A stretch of DNA of 48,629 nt from the NCBI GenBank assembly GCA_003553565.1, contig PWER01000004.1, positions 1-48,629 of the forward strand. Reading direction: 5' to 3'. The stretch comes from Nitriliruptoria bacterium (GTDB taxonomy: Bacteria > Actinomycetota > Nitriliruptoria > Euzebyales > Egibacteraceae). Both the position numbers and the translations under genes were made by a program. The notes under the pieces are model-generated. The model saw nothing but the letters and a program-made list of their open reading frames with translations, was not told the origin of the DNA and searched no databases. This document shows, in pieces, positions 1-8,725 of the stretch (position 1 is its first letter; each line of letters opens with the position of its first letter).

Positions 1-6
1 CGCGGC

Positions 7-618
7 TCACCGCGGCGGCAGCACCCCCTCGGCAGCGAGGCGCTCGCGCAGCCGCTCGACGCCGTCGAAGTGGTGCGCGGCGAGCCCGTGCGCGGTGGCG
101 GCCTCGCAGTTGGCAGCGCGGTCGTCGACCAGCAGGGCGTCCTGCGGCGCATCACCCACCCCGGCCTCGGCCAGCAGGCCCGCGAAGAACGCCGGCTCGG
201 GCTTGCGCACGCCGAGGCGGCAGCTGGCGGTGACGCCCTCGATGCGGGGTGCCACCCCCTCGCCGCCGAGCACGCCGCGTCCCTCGAGCAGCTCGTCCAC
301 CCACGCGGGATAGTTGGTGGCCACCCAGCGCACCACGACCCCGCCGAGCTCGTCCAGCAGCGGGCGCATCCCCGCCACCCAGGCATAGCCCGCGCGGCGG
401 GCACGGGTGAACGCCTCGGCGTCGAAGCCCCCGTCGGGCAGCACGCGGCGCGCGAAGGCCTCCTCATCGATGTCGCCGCGCTCGAACGCCGGCCAGGCGG
501 TCGGGTCCCGGCGCTCGGCCAGCCCCTCGGGGGTGGTGCCCGTCGCCGCCCACAGCGCCTCGCGGTAGGGATCGCGCACCAGCGTGTCCATCAGGTCGAA
601 GCAGACCACGCGGATCAT
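7..618 (-). CDS. HAD-superfamily hydrolase (phosphatase-like)
   Basis: A 203-residue haloacid-dehalogenase-fold hydrolase, probably a cytosolic phosphatase for a small phosphorylated metabolite. Motif I is seen at the N terminus (FDLMDTL, with the nucleophile and acid/base aspartates three residues apart). The motif III lysine lies in RKPEPAFF and the motif IV acidic pair in LLVDDRAAN. I chose the ATG at 618 because the methionine sits directly before the first beta strand that carries motif I. The frame stays open upstream but loses HAD character there. It is divergent from the GNAT gene with about 120 bp between starts. The substrate cannot be told from sequence. Confidence 0.85.
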   Translation of the reverse strand: MIRVVCFDLMDTLVRDPYREALWAATGTTPEGLAERRDPTAWPAFERGDIDEEAFARRVLPDGGFDAEAFTRARRAGYAWVAGMRPLLDELGGVVVRWVATNYPAWVDELLEGRGVLGGEGVAPRIEGVTASCRLGVRKPEPAFFAGLLAEAGVGDAPQDALLVDDRAANCEAATAHGLAAHHFDGVERLRERLAAEGVLPPR

Positions 619-738
619 GCGCCGAGTCTGCCGCGACGCGCCGGGGTCGGGCGGCGCAGCGCGTGCCCGCGTCGCACAGTGCGCCGCAGGGCCAGACGTC
701 GCTGGTCTGGCACCATGGCCGGGGAGGTTCCACCTGTG

Positions 739-1242
739 ATGACCCTGCACGGCACCGCCGTCACCCTGCGCCCTGCCACCGAGGATGACGCGGCGACGCT
801 CGCAAGCGTCCTCGCGACCCCGGAGGTGGGCCAGTGGTGGGCGGGCTACGACGCCGAGCGCGTGCGCACCGAGCTCGTGCACGGACGCGACACCACCTGC
901 TTCGCCGTCGAGCACGAGGGGCAGGTCATCGGCGCGATCCTCTACGTCGAGGAGCCCTCACCGGACCACCGGCACGCCAGCATGGACGTGTTCCTGCACC
1001 CGGCCTGGCACGGCAAGGGGCTGGGCACCGACGCGATCCGCACCCTGGCCCGTCACCTCGTCCACGACCGCGGCCACCACCGCCTGGCGATCGACCCGGC
1101 GGTCGACAACGAGCCTGCCATCCGAGCCTACGAGCGCGTGGGCTTCCGACGCGTCGGGGTGATGCGGGAGTACGAGCGCAACGCTGAGGGGCGCTGGCAG
1201 GACTGCCTGCTGATGGAGCTGCTGGGACGCGACCTCACCTAG
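739..1242 (+). CDS. GNAT-family N-acetyltransferase (AAC(6')/RimJ-like)
   Basis: A 167-residue acetyltransferase of the Gcn5-related fold. The acetyl-CoA pyrophosphate loop is visible as HGKGLGTDAIR. It is followed by IDPAVDNEPAIRAYERVGF, the 'DP..N..Ai..Ye..GF' pattern shared by AAC(6')-type aminoglycoside acetyltransferases and RimJ/RimL-like enzymes, so the acceptor is open. The ATG at 739 (or the GTG three bases before it) is favoured by GGGGAGG at 721-727. An ATG at 715 is a less likely alternative. The gene converges on the Nudix gene, with an 8-bp overlap of the 3' ends. Confidence 0.82.
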   Translation: MTLHGTAVTLRPATEDDAATLASVLATPEVGQWWAGYDAERVRTELVHGRDTTCFAVEHEGQVIGAILYVEEPSPDHRHASMDVFLHPAWHGKGLGTDAIRTLARHLVHDRGHHRLAIDPAVDNEPAIRAYERVGFRRVGVMREYERNAEGRWQDCLLMELLGRDLT

Positions 1243-1714
1243 CCGTGCCGCCGGCGGCCTCGTCGATGGGCTCGTCGGTGGTCTCGGCGTCCGCGCAGCG
1301 CCCGGCCACCGCGGCGACGAACCAGTCGAGCACCGCGCGGTCTTGGGCGTAGGTGCACCGCTGCCGCGCCTCGGGCACCGGCAGCCAGGCGAGCTCGTCG
1401 ACCTCGGCGTTGGCGGTGAACGTCCCGTCGCTGGCCAGCAGCGCCCAGTAGCGCACCGTCTTGGGGCGCCCGCCGGCGCGGTAGCGCACCGTGCCGAGCT
1501 CGGGGCCCGGCGCGCCCCGCCACCCGGTCTCCTCGAGCGTCTCGCGCAGCGCCGCCTCGCGCTCGGACTCGCCGGCATCGAGCTTGCCCTTGGGCAGGCT
1601 CCAGTCGCCACGGCGGGGCCGATGGACCAGCGCCACGCGCAGCCCGTCGGGTGCGGCCGCCCACAAGACCGTGCCGGCCGCGCGGACCGTGCCGCTGCCG
1701 GGCGCGCCGCTCAC
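1235..1714 (-). CDS. Nudix hydrolase
   Basis: A 159-residue Nudix pyrophosphohydrolase. A near-canonical Nudix box runs from GKLDAGE through REAALRETLEETGW (residues about 43-65), with the metal-binding glutamates of the REXXEE core in place. The preceding DWSLPKGK is typical of the MutT/Ap4A-like branch, which cleaves nucleoside diphosphates linked to a moiety X. The GTG start overlaps the stop of the upstream amidotransferase gene (GTGA at 1711-1714), so the two are probably translationally coupled. Its 3' end overlaps the convergent GNAT gene by 8 bp. The substrate is unknown. Confidence 0.88.
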   Translation of the reverse strand: MSGAPGSGTVRAAGTVLWAAAPDGLRVALVHRPRRGDWSLPKGKLDAGESEREAALRETLEETGWRGAPGPELGTVRYRAGGRPKTVRYWALLASDGTFTANAEVDELAWLPVPEARQRCTYAQDRAVLDWFVAAVAGRCADAETTDEPIDEAAGGTAR

Positions 1715-2412
1715 GGCGCGCCCGGCGCGTCGCGGTCGGAGGCCACCGCAGCCAACCAGCGGTCGACCAGCCGGTGAGCCCGCGCCCGCGCCGCCGGCTG
1801 GGCCCGAGCGGTGTCAGCGACCAGCGCGGCGCGGTCGGTGCCCAGCGTGGCCAGCTCGTCGGCGTAGGCCTGCGCCCAGCTGGCGATCTCGTCAGGGCCG
1901 GCCTCGGGGTGGAACTGCACTCCGAGGCTTCGGCCGCGCACGAAGGCCTGCGGTCCGGCGTCGCTGCGCGCGATCTCCTTGGCCCCGGGCGGGGGCACCA
2001 GCACGTCGCGGTGGCACGCCAGCCACGGGCCGGGCTCGACCAGCTCGGGCACGTCCGAGTCGACCCTGACCCAGCCGATCTCGGGCCGGGCCGCGCGATG
2101 GACCTCGCCGTCCAGGGCGCGTGCCAGCGCCTGCGCCCCGAAGCACACGCCCAGGATCGGCACGTCGACGGCGTCGGCCTCGCACAGCAGCGCCAGCTCG
2201 CCCGCCAGGAACGGCACGGCGTCGTCCCACGCCGACTCGCGCGAGCCGAGGACCACCAGGGCATCGACCTGCGTGGGATCGCCCTGCGCGGCGTCCTCGG
2301 CCCATGCGACCACGACGTCCCAGCCGCGCTGGGACAACCGCTCCCCGACATGACCGGCCGGGGCGTCCTCCTGGTGCTGCACCACCAGCGCGCGAGGGCG
2401 CGCTCGCGTCAT
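1711..2412 (-). CDS. Class I glutamine amidotransferase-like protein
   Basis: A 233-residue free-standing class I (triad) glutamine amidotransferase domain of the kind annotated 'GMP synthase-like'. The nucleophile elbow is GVCFGAQ (Cys near residue 89) and the catalytic histidine/glutamate pair is in FHPEAG (near 167). There is no synthetase domain, so the amide acceptor is unknown; related proteins act as gamma-glutamyl hydrolases or as subunits. I took the ATG at 2412, just ahead of the first beta strand (RALVVQH). The frame extends another 32 arginine-rich residues upstream, which look non-coding. It is first of a coupled pair with the Nudix gene. Confidence 0.8.
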   Translation of the reverse strand: MTRARPRALVVQHQEDAPAGHVGERLSQRGWDVVVAWAEDAAQGDPTQVDALVVLGSRESAWDDAVPFLAGELALLCEADAVDVPILGVCFGAQALARALDGEVHRAARPEIGWVRVDSDVPELVEPGPWLACHRDVLVPPPGAKEIARSDAGPQAFVRGRSLGVQFHPEAGPDEIASWAQAYADELATLGTDRAALVADTARAQPAARARAHRLVDRWLAAVASDRDAPGAP

Positions 2413-2551
2413 GGTCGACCTCCGGAGCGCGGGACGGCGACGGGATCGCCGACGACGATAGCCCTCGTCCTCGCTCGCCGGCCACACGCGGTGACCGAGG
2501 CGGCCCACGCGGGGGGACCATGGGGCAGTCGCACCCGATCAGACCCTGCGG

Positions 2552-2557
2552 TAGCGT
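2552..2557 (+). promoter_or_regulatory. Candidate -10 box
   Basis: TAGCGT matches the actinobacterial TANNNT -10 pattern and lies 55 bp upstream of the GTG at 2613, which also has its own Shine-Dalgarno. No recognisable -35 was seen. Confidence 0.35.
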
Positions 2558-2612
2558 GCGCCGTGGCGGCCGATCCGGCCATCGCGGCAGTCGGACGAGC
2601 AAGGAGGCGCCC

Positions 2613-3665
2613 GTGACGGAGTGGTCGACGATCAGGGTGGTCCTCCGCGGGCGTCCCGAGGCGCCGCTGTCCGAGCCGCCCGGTCGGCTGGTGCTGGTGC
2701 ACGCCGAGCACACCCTCTGCGACGTGGCCGACACGCTGGACCCGGCGTTCGGCCGCTGGGATCTCGCCCCCGACCACCGGTTCACCGTCGATCGGAGGAC
2801 GGCGAGCTCCGCCCCGACCGAGGCCGAGCACGACAGCGACGACGTCACCGTCGGCTCGCTGGGCCTGCGGCCCGGCGCGGAGTTCTCCTACACCTTCGAC
2901 CTGGAGCTGCGCTGGGAGCACTGGTGCGAGGTCGACGAGGTGGACGTGGACCCCCACGAGGTCGCCGACGAGGAGCCCGACGACCCGGTGTGCCTCGACG
3001 GGTGGGGCAGCCTGCCCGACCAGTACGAGCGCGCCCACGAGGACGATCCTCTCCCCCACGAGAGCACCGACGACGACTGGGACGACACCGACTGGGAGGA
3101 GCGATCGGCGTCCTGGGAGGTCGTGGACCTCGCGCTCGCCCAGCGCCCGCGCGAGCCGGATGCCGACGCCGCCGCGGAGGCGGTGAGCGCCCTGCGCGCC
3201 GACCCCGACGCCTGGCCCCACCGGCTGCTGTGGGCCTCGGCGGCGCTCGTGCCCAACAACGCGCCCGATGACGCGGTGGCGTGCTGGACGACGCTGGCAG
3301 CGGGCCTGATCGACCCGCACGACGAGCCGGACCTGCCCGGCGACGCCGACGCGGCGGCGGCGCTGGCCGCGCTCGACGCCGCCGACTGGGCGGGCGCGGT
3401 CATCGAGCTGGTGCGCGAGGGAGTCGGCGCGAGCGCGGACCCGCCCCGCCTGCGCGAGCGCATCCTGGCCTGCCCCGAGATCGAGGGCGACGTCAGCACC
3501 GAGGACCTGGCGGTGATCGACCGCGGACTGCGCGTGGTGGTGCCGGCCTGGCGCGCCCTCGGGATCGTGGACGCCCAGCGTCACCTGACCCCGCTGGGCG
3601 CCTGGGGGCTGCCGGCCGCGCTCGCGCTCGCCTGGCGCGGCGCACCGCTGCCGACCAGCCCCTAG
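2613..3665 (+). CDS. pRiA4b ORF-3-like domain protein
   Basis: A 350-residue protein starting at a GTG with an excellent Shine-Dalgarno (AAGGAGG at 2601-2607). The N-terminal part has the signature of the plasmid pRiA4b ORF-3-like domain: a loop ending LRPGAEFSYTFDLELRWEHW (about residues 87-106) followed by an acidic EVDEVDVD stretch. A very acidic linker of roughly 60 residues follows, then an Ala/Leu-rich helical half (about 170-350) that I do not recognise. Proteins with this domain are common beside transposon or plasmid genes but have no firm function. The stop codon shares the palindrome CTAG (3662-3665) with the convergent XRE gene. Confidence 0.75.
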   Translation: MTEWSTIRVVLRGRPEAPLSEPPGRLVLVHAEHTLCDVADTLDPAFGRWDLAPDHRFTVDRRTASSAPTEAEHDSDDVTVGSLGLRPGAEFSYTFDLELRWEHWCEVDEVDVDPHEVADEEPDDPVCLDGWGSLPDQYERAHEDDPLPHESTDDDWDDTDWEERSASWEVVDLALAQRPREPDADAAAEAVSALRADPDAWPHRLLWASAALVPNNAPDDAVACWTTLAAGLIDPHDEPDLPGDADAAAALAALDAADWAGAVIELVREGVGASADPPRLRERILACPEIEGDVSTEDLAVIDRGLRVVVPAWRALGIVDAQRHLTPLGAWGLPAALALAWRGAPLPTSP

Positions 3666-4291
3666 CGCGACCACGGACCCGGCCGTGGGCCCGGCCGCAC
3701 CGACGGCTCGAGGTCCGAGCCGTGCGAGTGCGCCAGCTGCTCCTCGAGATCGTGGAGGTCCTGGCCGACCACCTCGGCCAGGGCGACCAGCAGCTCCCAC
3801 GACGGGCGCTGCTTGCCGCCCAGCACCCGCGAGACGGTCTCGCGGCGCCAGCCCCGAGTGCCGCTGCGAGCGCGGCGCGCGAGCTCGGTGCGGGTCAGGC
3901 CCCGCGCCGCGGCCGCCCGGTTCACGCGCTGCACCGCCTCGCGCCGCAGCTCGGCCTCGGCGCGGGAGCCCGAGGCGAGCGCCGCACCTGCCGGGCCGCG
4001 CTCGCCAGGTGGAGCAGCGCTGCCCGGGGACCCGCCGGGGTCCTGCGCGGTCGCCGGCGGGGCTGACCCGACGCGGCGGCGCCCGGTGGCGCGGCGCTCG
4101 CTCGGCGGGGCGATCCTGCGGGCTGGCGCGTCGGGACGCCACGCGGACCCGCTGTCAGCGCGGGTCACCGACGAGACGGGCCACCGACGGCGACGCGGGT
4201 CGGACCGGTCAGCGGCGCTGGCCGAGCCCTCGGCTCGCGCACCGCGATGTGGGTCGAAGTCCGCGGGTGGTGGCAGCGGCGTGGCGCGCAT
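3662..4291 (-). CDS. XRE-like helix-turn-helix protein with long disordered N terminus
   Basis: A 209-residue protein. The C-terminal third (about residues 125-190) has a Cro/C1-type HTH: LTRTELARRA, then RRETVSRVLGGKQRPSWELL and ALAEVVGQDL. The first 110 residues are Arg/Pro/Gly/Ala-rich and probably disordered, which is unusual for this small-repressor fold. The start at 4291 is well supported by AGGAGG seven bases upstream. It is divergent from the WYL-protein gene (133 bp between starts), and the stop overlaps that of the convergent pRiA4b-like gene. It probably binds DNA; its targets are unknown, but its own divergent promoter is the obvious candidate. Confidence 0.7.
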   Translation of the reverse strand: MRATPLPPPADFDPHRGARAEGSASAADRSDPRRRRWPVSSVTRADSGSAWRPDAPARRIAPPSERRATGRRRVGSAPPATAQDPGGSPGSAAPPGERGPAGAALASGSRAEAELRREAVQRVNRAAAARGLTRTELARRARSGTRGWRRETVSRVLGGKQRPSWELLVALAEVVGQDLHDLEEQLAHSHGSDLEPSVRPGPRPGPWSR

Positions 4292-4424
4292 GGCTGGCCT
4301 CCTGTCGTCGTGTGCTGGCACGATGCGACAGGGCGTTCGTCACCCATGACGACCCGGCCGTCGAACCGCGGTGTCCGCCGCGCCGCCGCCGTCCCGCAGC
4401 CCGCACCGTCAGGGAGCGCCTGCC

Positions 4425-5621
4425 ATGCCCCGTCGCGACGCCGCAGCCCGGATCACCGTGGAGGGCCGCGAGGTCCAGGTCGATGCCGCCGACGTCCGCG
4501 ACTGGCGCGGCCTCGAGCCCGGCGCGCCGCTGGACGCCGAGGACGTGCGGGCCTACGTCACCGCCCACCCCCGCGAGGCGGCGCAGCGCGCCCTGCCCCA
4601 GCGCCTCGCGCTCCTGCGCCGTCTGGCCGCCGGGCCTGCCACCCGCGTCGAGCTGCGGCGCGCGCTGCGCACGGTGGGCTGGGTGGGCGCCGCCGACCTG
4701 GACAACCGTCTGCGAGAGCTGTCGGGCAGCACCACGCGCACCGCGCCCGGCCTGCGGCCCCAGGTGGTGATCACCGCGGAGCAGGTGCGCCTCGCCGAGC
4801 CCTTCCCCGACCTGGACGCCGATGGCCACCGGGCGCTGGCCTTCGCCCGCGCGCTGCTGGTCGACACCCCCGACCCGATGGCCCAGCGCGCGGTCGCCGC
4901 CCTCGACGGGCTGCTGCCCGACCTCGCCCGACGCAGCGTCGACCCGACACCGGCGCCCTCACCAGCGCGGCTGCGCCTCGACGTGGCCCGCGAGCGCGCC
5001 GAGCCGGTGGAGGTGCGCTACCGGTCGGTCAACCGGAACCAGACCCACGATCTGCGGGTGGTGCCGCTGCGCTACGCCAGCGCCGGCGCGACGGTCAAGG
5101 CGCTGTGCGCGCCCGTCGACGCCGACGGCGAGCGTGCCCGCCAGGACGTGCAGCTGGCCCTGGAGCGCGTGCTGGAGGTGCGACCGCTGCCGGGCGTGGA
5201 GCCCTCGCAGGACGCGCGCACGCTCCAGCGCACCCGGATCGTGCTGGACGTCGACGCGGTGCTGCACGAGATCATGGCCGAGCGCGACCTGTTCGACGTG
5301 GCCGAGGCGACCGCGGTCGAGGTGGACCACGACGTCGTGCGCGTCACCGGCTGGTTCCCGGTGGCCCTGGCGTGGGACGTGATGGAGCAGCTGTGCGCCT
5401 GGGCCGGGGTCGCCCAGGCCCACGAGCCGCTATGGCTGGTGCGCGCGGTCGCCCAGCGTCTGCGCGCCGGGCTCGCGGTGGTCGAGACGGCCGCGCCCTT
5501 CCAGGTCGTCAAGCCGCAGGTCGGCGCGCAGCACGGCTCGCTGGCAGAAGCGCTGCACGGTGACGACGACGCGCCGGCGCAGGCACCGCGCAAGCTGTCC
5601 CCGCCGCCGCAGCGCCGCTGA
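4425..5621 (+). CDS. WYL-domain-like transcriptional regulator
   Basis: A 398-residue protein. Residues about 55-100 could form a winged helix (QRLALLRRLAAGP, then a leucine-rich segment). Residues about 190-255 follow the WYL pattern (VEVRYRSVNRN, THDLRVVPLRYA), but the Trp-Tyr-Leu triplet itself is absent: the position reads VKAL after SAGAT. The C-terminal part resembles the WCX extension. WYL proteins sense ligands or nucleic acid and act as transcription factors in actinobacteria (PafBC-type). The ATG at 4425 has a modest AGGGAG at 4411-4416. It converges on the sigma-factor gene with only 23 bp between stops. Confidence 0.68.
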   Translation: MPRRDAAARITVEGREVQVDAADVRDWRGLEPGAPLDAEDVRAYVTAHPREAAQRALPQRLALLRRLAAGPATRVELRRALRTVGWVGAADLDNRLRELSGSTTRTAPGLRPQVVITAEQVRLAEPFPDLDADGHRALAFARALLVDTPDPMAQRAVAALDGLLPDLARRSVDPTPAPSPARLRLDVARERAEPVEVRYRSVNRNQTHDLRVVPLRYASAGATVKALCAPVDADGERARQDVQLALERVLEVRPLPGVEPSQDARTLQRTRIVLDVDAVLHEIMAERDLFDVAEATAVEVDHDVVRVTGWFPVALAWDVMEQLCAWAGVAQAHEPLWLVRAVAQRLRAGLAVVETAAPFQVVKPQVGAQHGSLAEALHGDDDAPAQAPRKLSPPPQRR

Positions 5622-5644
5622 CAGGAGGCGCGGGGCGCGCGGTG

Positions 5645-6661
<1,017 letters not shown>

Positions 6662-7026
6662 CGCATCGGCGTCGGCTGGCGGCGCTCGGACCGGGGCCGC
6701 GGCTGCGGCGCTGTCGGCTGCCGGACGCCCGTCGCGCCGGCCCCAGCGCAGGGCACGTCCGCCCTCGGACGCGACGCGTCCGGCGCGCGCACGACCTCGC
6801 CTCACCTGACAGCAGCAACGACCTTCACCGAGCGGGATCGGAGCTCGCTTGGCTACGCTCACTGTAGCGCCTCGCCCCGCGCAGCGGGTGCACCACCACA
6901 CCGCCGGGGACCCCTGCGCCAAGGACCTCCGGGGGGCGGTGTGGCGTGCGCAGCGCCTGCGGCTTGTAGCCTGACGGCTGCACGCAGCCTCGCGCTCGGA
7001 GGCGTGGCCAGCGACAGGGAGCAGTC
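6662..7026. other. Divergent intergenic region, sigma factor / holin-family gene
   Basis: This 365-bp stretch has no convincing gene. It holds a perfect 10-bp inverted repeat (arms 6896-6905 and 6935-6944). A second small one, GCTAC/GTAGC, spans 6852-6868 and overlaps a TANNNT box on the minus strand (TACAGT, 6861-6866) that could drive the sigma gene. On the plus strand TAGCCT at 6967-6972 could drive the holin-family gene. Part of the stretch could encode an N-terminal extension of the sigma factor. Confidence 0.45.
6967..6972 (+). promoter_or_regulatory. Candidate -10 box
   Basis: TAGCCT fits the TANNNT pattern 54 bp upstream of the ATG at 7027, which has AGGGAG five bases ahead of it. 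No -35 element is recognisable. Confidence 0.35.
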
Positions 7027-7473
7027 ATGAGCGAGCCGACCGAGAGCACCGAGGAACCTGGCCACGGCGTGTTCGGCGCCTACCCGAAGCAGGGTGTGGG
7101 CGCGACCGCCAAGAACGTGGCCGAGGACGTGCGCGCCCTGGTGCAGGCCGAGGTCGCCCTGGCCAAGGCTGAGGTCATCAACGCGGTGCGCAGCAAGGCC
7201 GTCGGCGCGGCGATGTTCGCGGTCGCGGGTGTGCTGGGCCTGGTGGCGCTGCTGGCGCTGCTCCTCGCCGCCGGCTTCGCCCTGGCCGAGATCGGCGGCC
7301 TGCCCGGCTGGGCGTCCGCGCTGATCGTGGCCGGCGCCCTGCTGGTGCTCGCCGCGATCCTCGCGCTGGTCGGCCGAGCCAAGCTGAAGGCGCAGATCAG
7401 CACCGAAGTCACCAGAGCCAACGTCGAGAAGGACGTCGCGTGGGTCAAGGACCGACTGCCGAGCAAGCCATGA
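7027..7473 (+). CDS. Holin superfamily 3 (DUF1469-type) membrane protein
   Basis: A 148-residue protein with a soluble helical N terminus (about 1-58, KNVAEDVRALVQAEVALAKA) and two hydrophobic hairpin helices (about 60-90 and 95-117). A charged amphipathic tail follows. This is the architecture of the actinobacterial 'phage holin family' group (PF07332). Despite the name, these are chromosomal envelope proteins of unknown role, and no phage genes lie nearby. It is translationally coupled to the next gene by an ATGA overlap. That gene encodes its usual partner type, so a joint membrane or stress-related role is inferred. Confidence 0.8.
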   Translation: MSEPTESTEEPGHGVFGAYPKQGVGATAKNVAEDVRALVQAEVALAKAEVINAVRSKAVGAAMFAVAGVLGLVALLALLLAAGFALAEIGGLPGWASALIVAGALLVLAAILALVGRAKLKAQISTEVTRANVEKDVAWVKDRLPSKP

Positions 7474-7880
7474 GCGGCCCGCCACAGCGGAGCGACCTGC
7501 AGGAGCACGTCGCCGAGGTCGAGCGTCGCCGCGAGCAGCTCGGCGCCGACCTGGAAGCGCTGACCAGCGAAGCACGCGCACAGATGGGCATGACCGTGGA
7601 GAAGCTGATCTGGAAGATCGCGGCGGGCGGTGCCGGCGCGGTCGCCGGCGCCATCACCAACTTCGGGCTGCGCAAGGGGTGGAAGGCGGTGCGCGGCGAC
7701 GAGCCGCCCGCCGACCCCGCCTCCCCGAAGGTGGGCTGGGGCGACGCGCTGGTGTGGACGGCCACCACCGCGGTGGCCGTGGCCGTCGCGCGTCTGGTCG
7801 CCACCCGAGGGGCCATCGCCGGCTGGGAGCGGGCCACGGGCACGCCGCCCCCGGGTGTGGAGACCGGCCGCCGCCGCTAG
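7470..7880 (+). CDS. DUF3618-DUF4235 composite protein
   Basis: A 136-residue protein. The N-terminal coiled segment (about 5-45, RSDLQEHVAEVERRREQLGA and the following LEALT) resembles DUF3618. From about residue 45 the pattern KLIWKIAAGGAGAVAGAITN, then WGDALVWTATTAVAVAVARL, matches DUF4235, with two short hydrophobic helices. The two domains are more often separate neighbouring genes in actinobacteria, so a fusion is inferred. The start overlaps the upstream stop (ATGA, 7470-7473). The stop shares CTAG (7877-7880) with the convergent SWIM gene. Its function is unknown; it is probably membrane-associated. Confidence 0.72.
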   Translation: MSGPPQRSDLQEHVAEVERRREQLGADLEALTSEARAQMGMTVEKLIWKIAAGGAGAVAGAITNFGLRKGWKAVRGDEPPADPASPKVGWGDALVWTATTAVAVAVARLVATRGAIAGWERATGTPPPGVETGRRR

Positions 7881-8725
7881 CCCTCGGCCGGGGGAGCCCC
7901 GGCCGCGTCAGTGCTCGGCGCGGGGGGCTCGGCCGCGTCCGTGCCGGGCGGGGGGACCTCGGCCTCGTCAGTGCTGGGCAGATGCCCTGCCGCGGCGCGA
8001 CGGCGCAGCCCCTCGGCGCGTGTGGCGGCGCCGCGGACCAGCGGCGCGAACGTCGTGGCCGCGTCGGCCGGCCCCTTCCAGCCCTCCGGGTCGCCGAGCA
8101 GCGCCAACGGCAGGCTGCCGGGATCCTCGCCCTCGAGGGCGGGGGCGTCAGCGACCGGGGCGAGCGCCTCGCGCTCCACCGGCGGCTCGGCTGGCTCCCA
8201 CCAGCTCTCCGGCGCGAGGTCGTGGGCGGGCTCGTGGTCGGGCCGGTCGGCGCGACGGCGCCGTCCGAGGTCGGCCAGCAGCTGCTGGCGTCCGCGCCCG
8301 CGCAGCCGCAGCAGGGTGAACGCGTTGCCAGCGGCCTCCTCGGCCACCGCCTGCCACAGCGCGCCGACGTGACGGCACGGCTGCGGGCCGCCGCACGGGC
8401 AGCGCGGGTCGAGGGTGGTCACGGCCGCAGGGTCGGCGCCGGCAGCCTGCAGCGCGTCGGCGAGCTCGTCGGTCAGCCGGCCGGCGTGGACCGCGGCAAG
8501 GAACCGGGCCTGCCCGGCGATCAGGTCGACCGCCTGCTGCCATTGCGCGTCGGTCAGGGTGTCGACCAGCAGCTCGACGAAGTACGGGCTCGCGCCGGCG
8601 CCCTGGACGCTGCCCGACGCGCGCCCCGCGCGCACCGTCAGCCCACGCACATGGCTGGCGCGCTTGTCGGGGCGCGCCTCGGCGGGTGCGAGCTCGGCGA
8701 GCAGACGCTCGCGCCAGCGCTCCAT
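7877..8725 (-). CDS. SWIM zinc-finger protein
   Basis: A 282-residue protein with a SWIM zinc finger: CPCGGPQPCRHV near residues 108-119 gives the CxC...CxH ligand set. N-terminal of the finger is a conserved-looking RGLTVRAGRASGSVQG motif that resembles a small beta domain seen in SWIM partners of bacterial SNF2 proteins. The C-terminal 130 residues are Pro/Ala/Asp-rich and probably flexible. The ATG is fused to the stop of the SNF2 gene (TGATG at 8723-8727). The two gene products almost certainly act together, with the SWIM domain probably contributing nucleic-acid or protein binding. Confidence 0.88.
   Translation of the reverse strand: MERWRERLLAELAPAEARPDKRASHVRGLTVRAGRASGSVQGAGASPYFVELLVDTLTDAQWQQAVDLIAGQARFLAAVHAGRLTDELADALQAAGADPAAVTTLDPRCPCGGPQPCRHVGALWQAVAEEAAGNAFTLLRLRGRGRQQLLADLGRRRRADRPDHEPAHDLAPESWWEPAEPPVEREALAPVADAPALEGEDPGSLPLALLGDPEGWKGPADAATTFAPLVRGAATRAEGLRRRAAAGHLPSTDEAEVPPPGTDAAEPPAPSTDAAGAPPAEG

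Noticed and set aside
7-915. Extended 302-residue form of the HAD protein
   Set aside because: The first 98 residues are Arg/Ala-rich, overlap the divergent GNAT gene, and precede a natural start at the first HAD strand.
739-1242. Aminoglycoside resistance gene
   Set aside because: The motif resemblance to AAC(6') enzymes is shared by many housekeeping GNAT proteins, and there is no mobile context.
7027-7880. Prophage remnant because of a 'holin'-family match
   Set aside because: The family name is historical. No lysin, integrase, capsid or attachment-site sequence is present, and the neighbour is a chromosomal DUF4235 protein.
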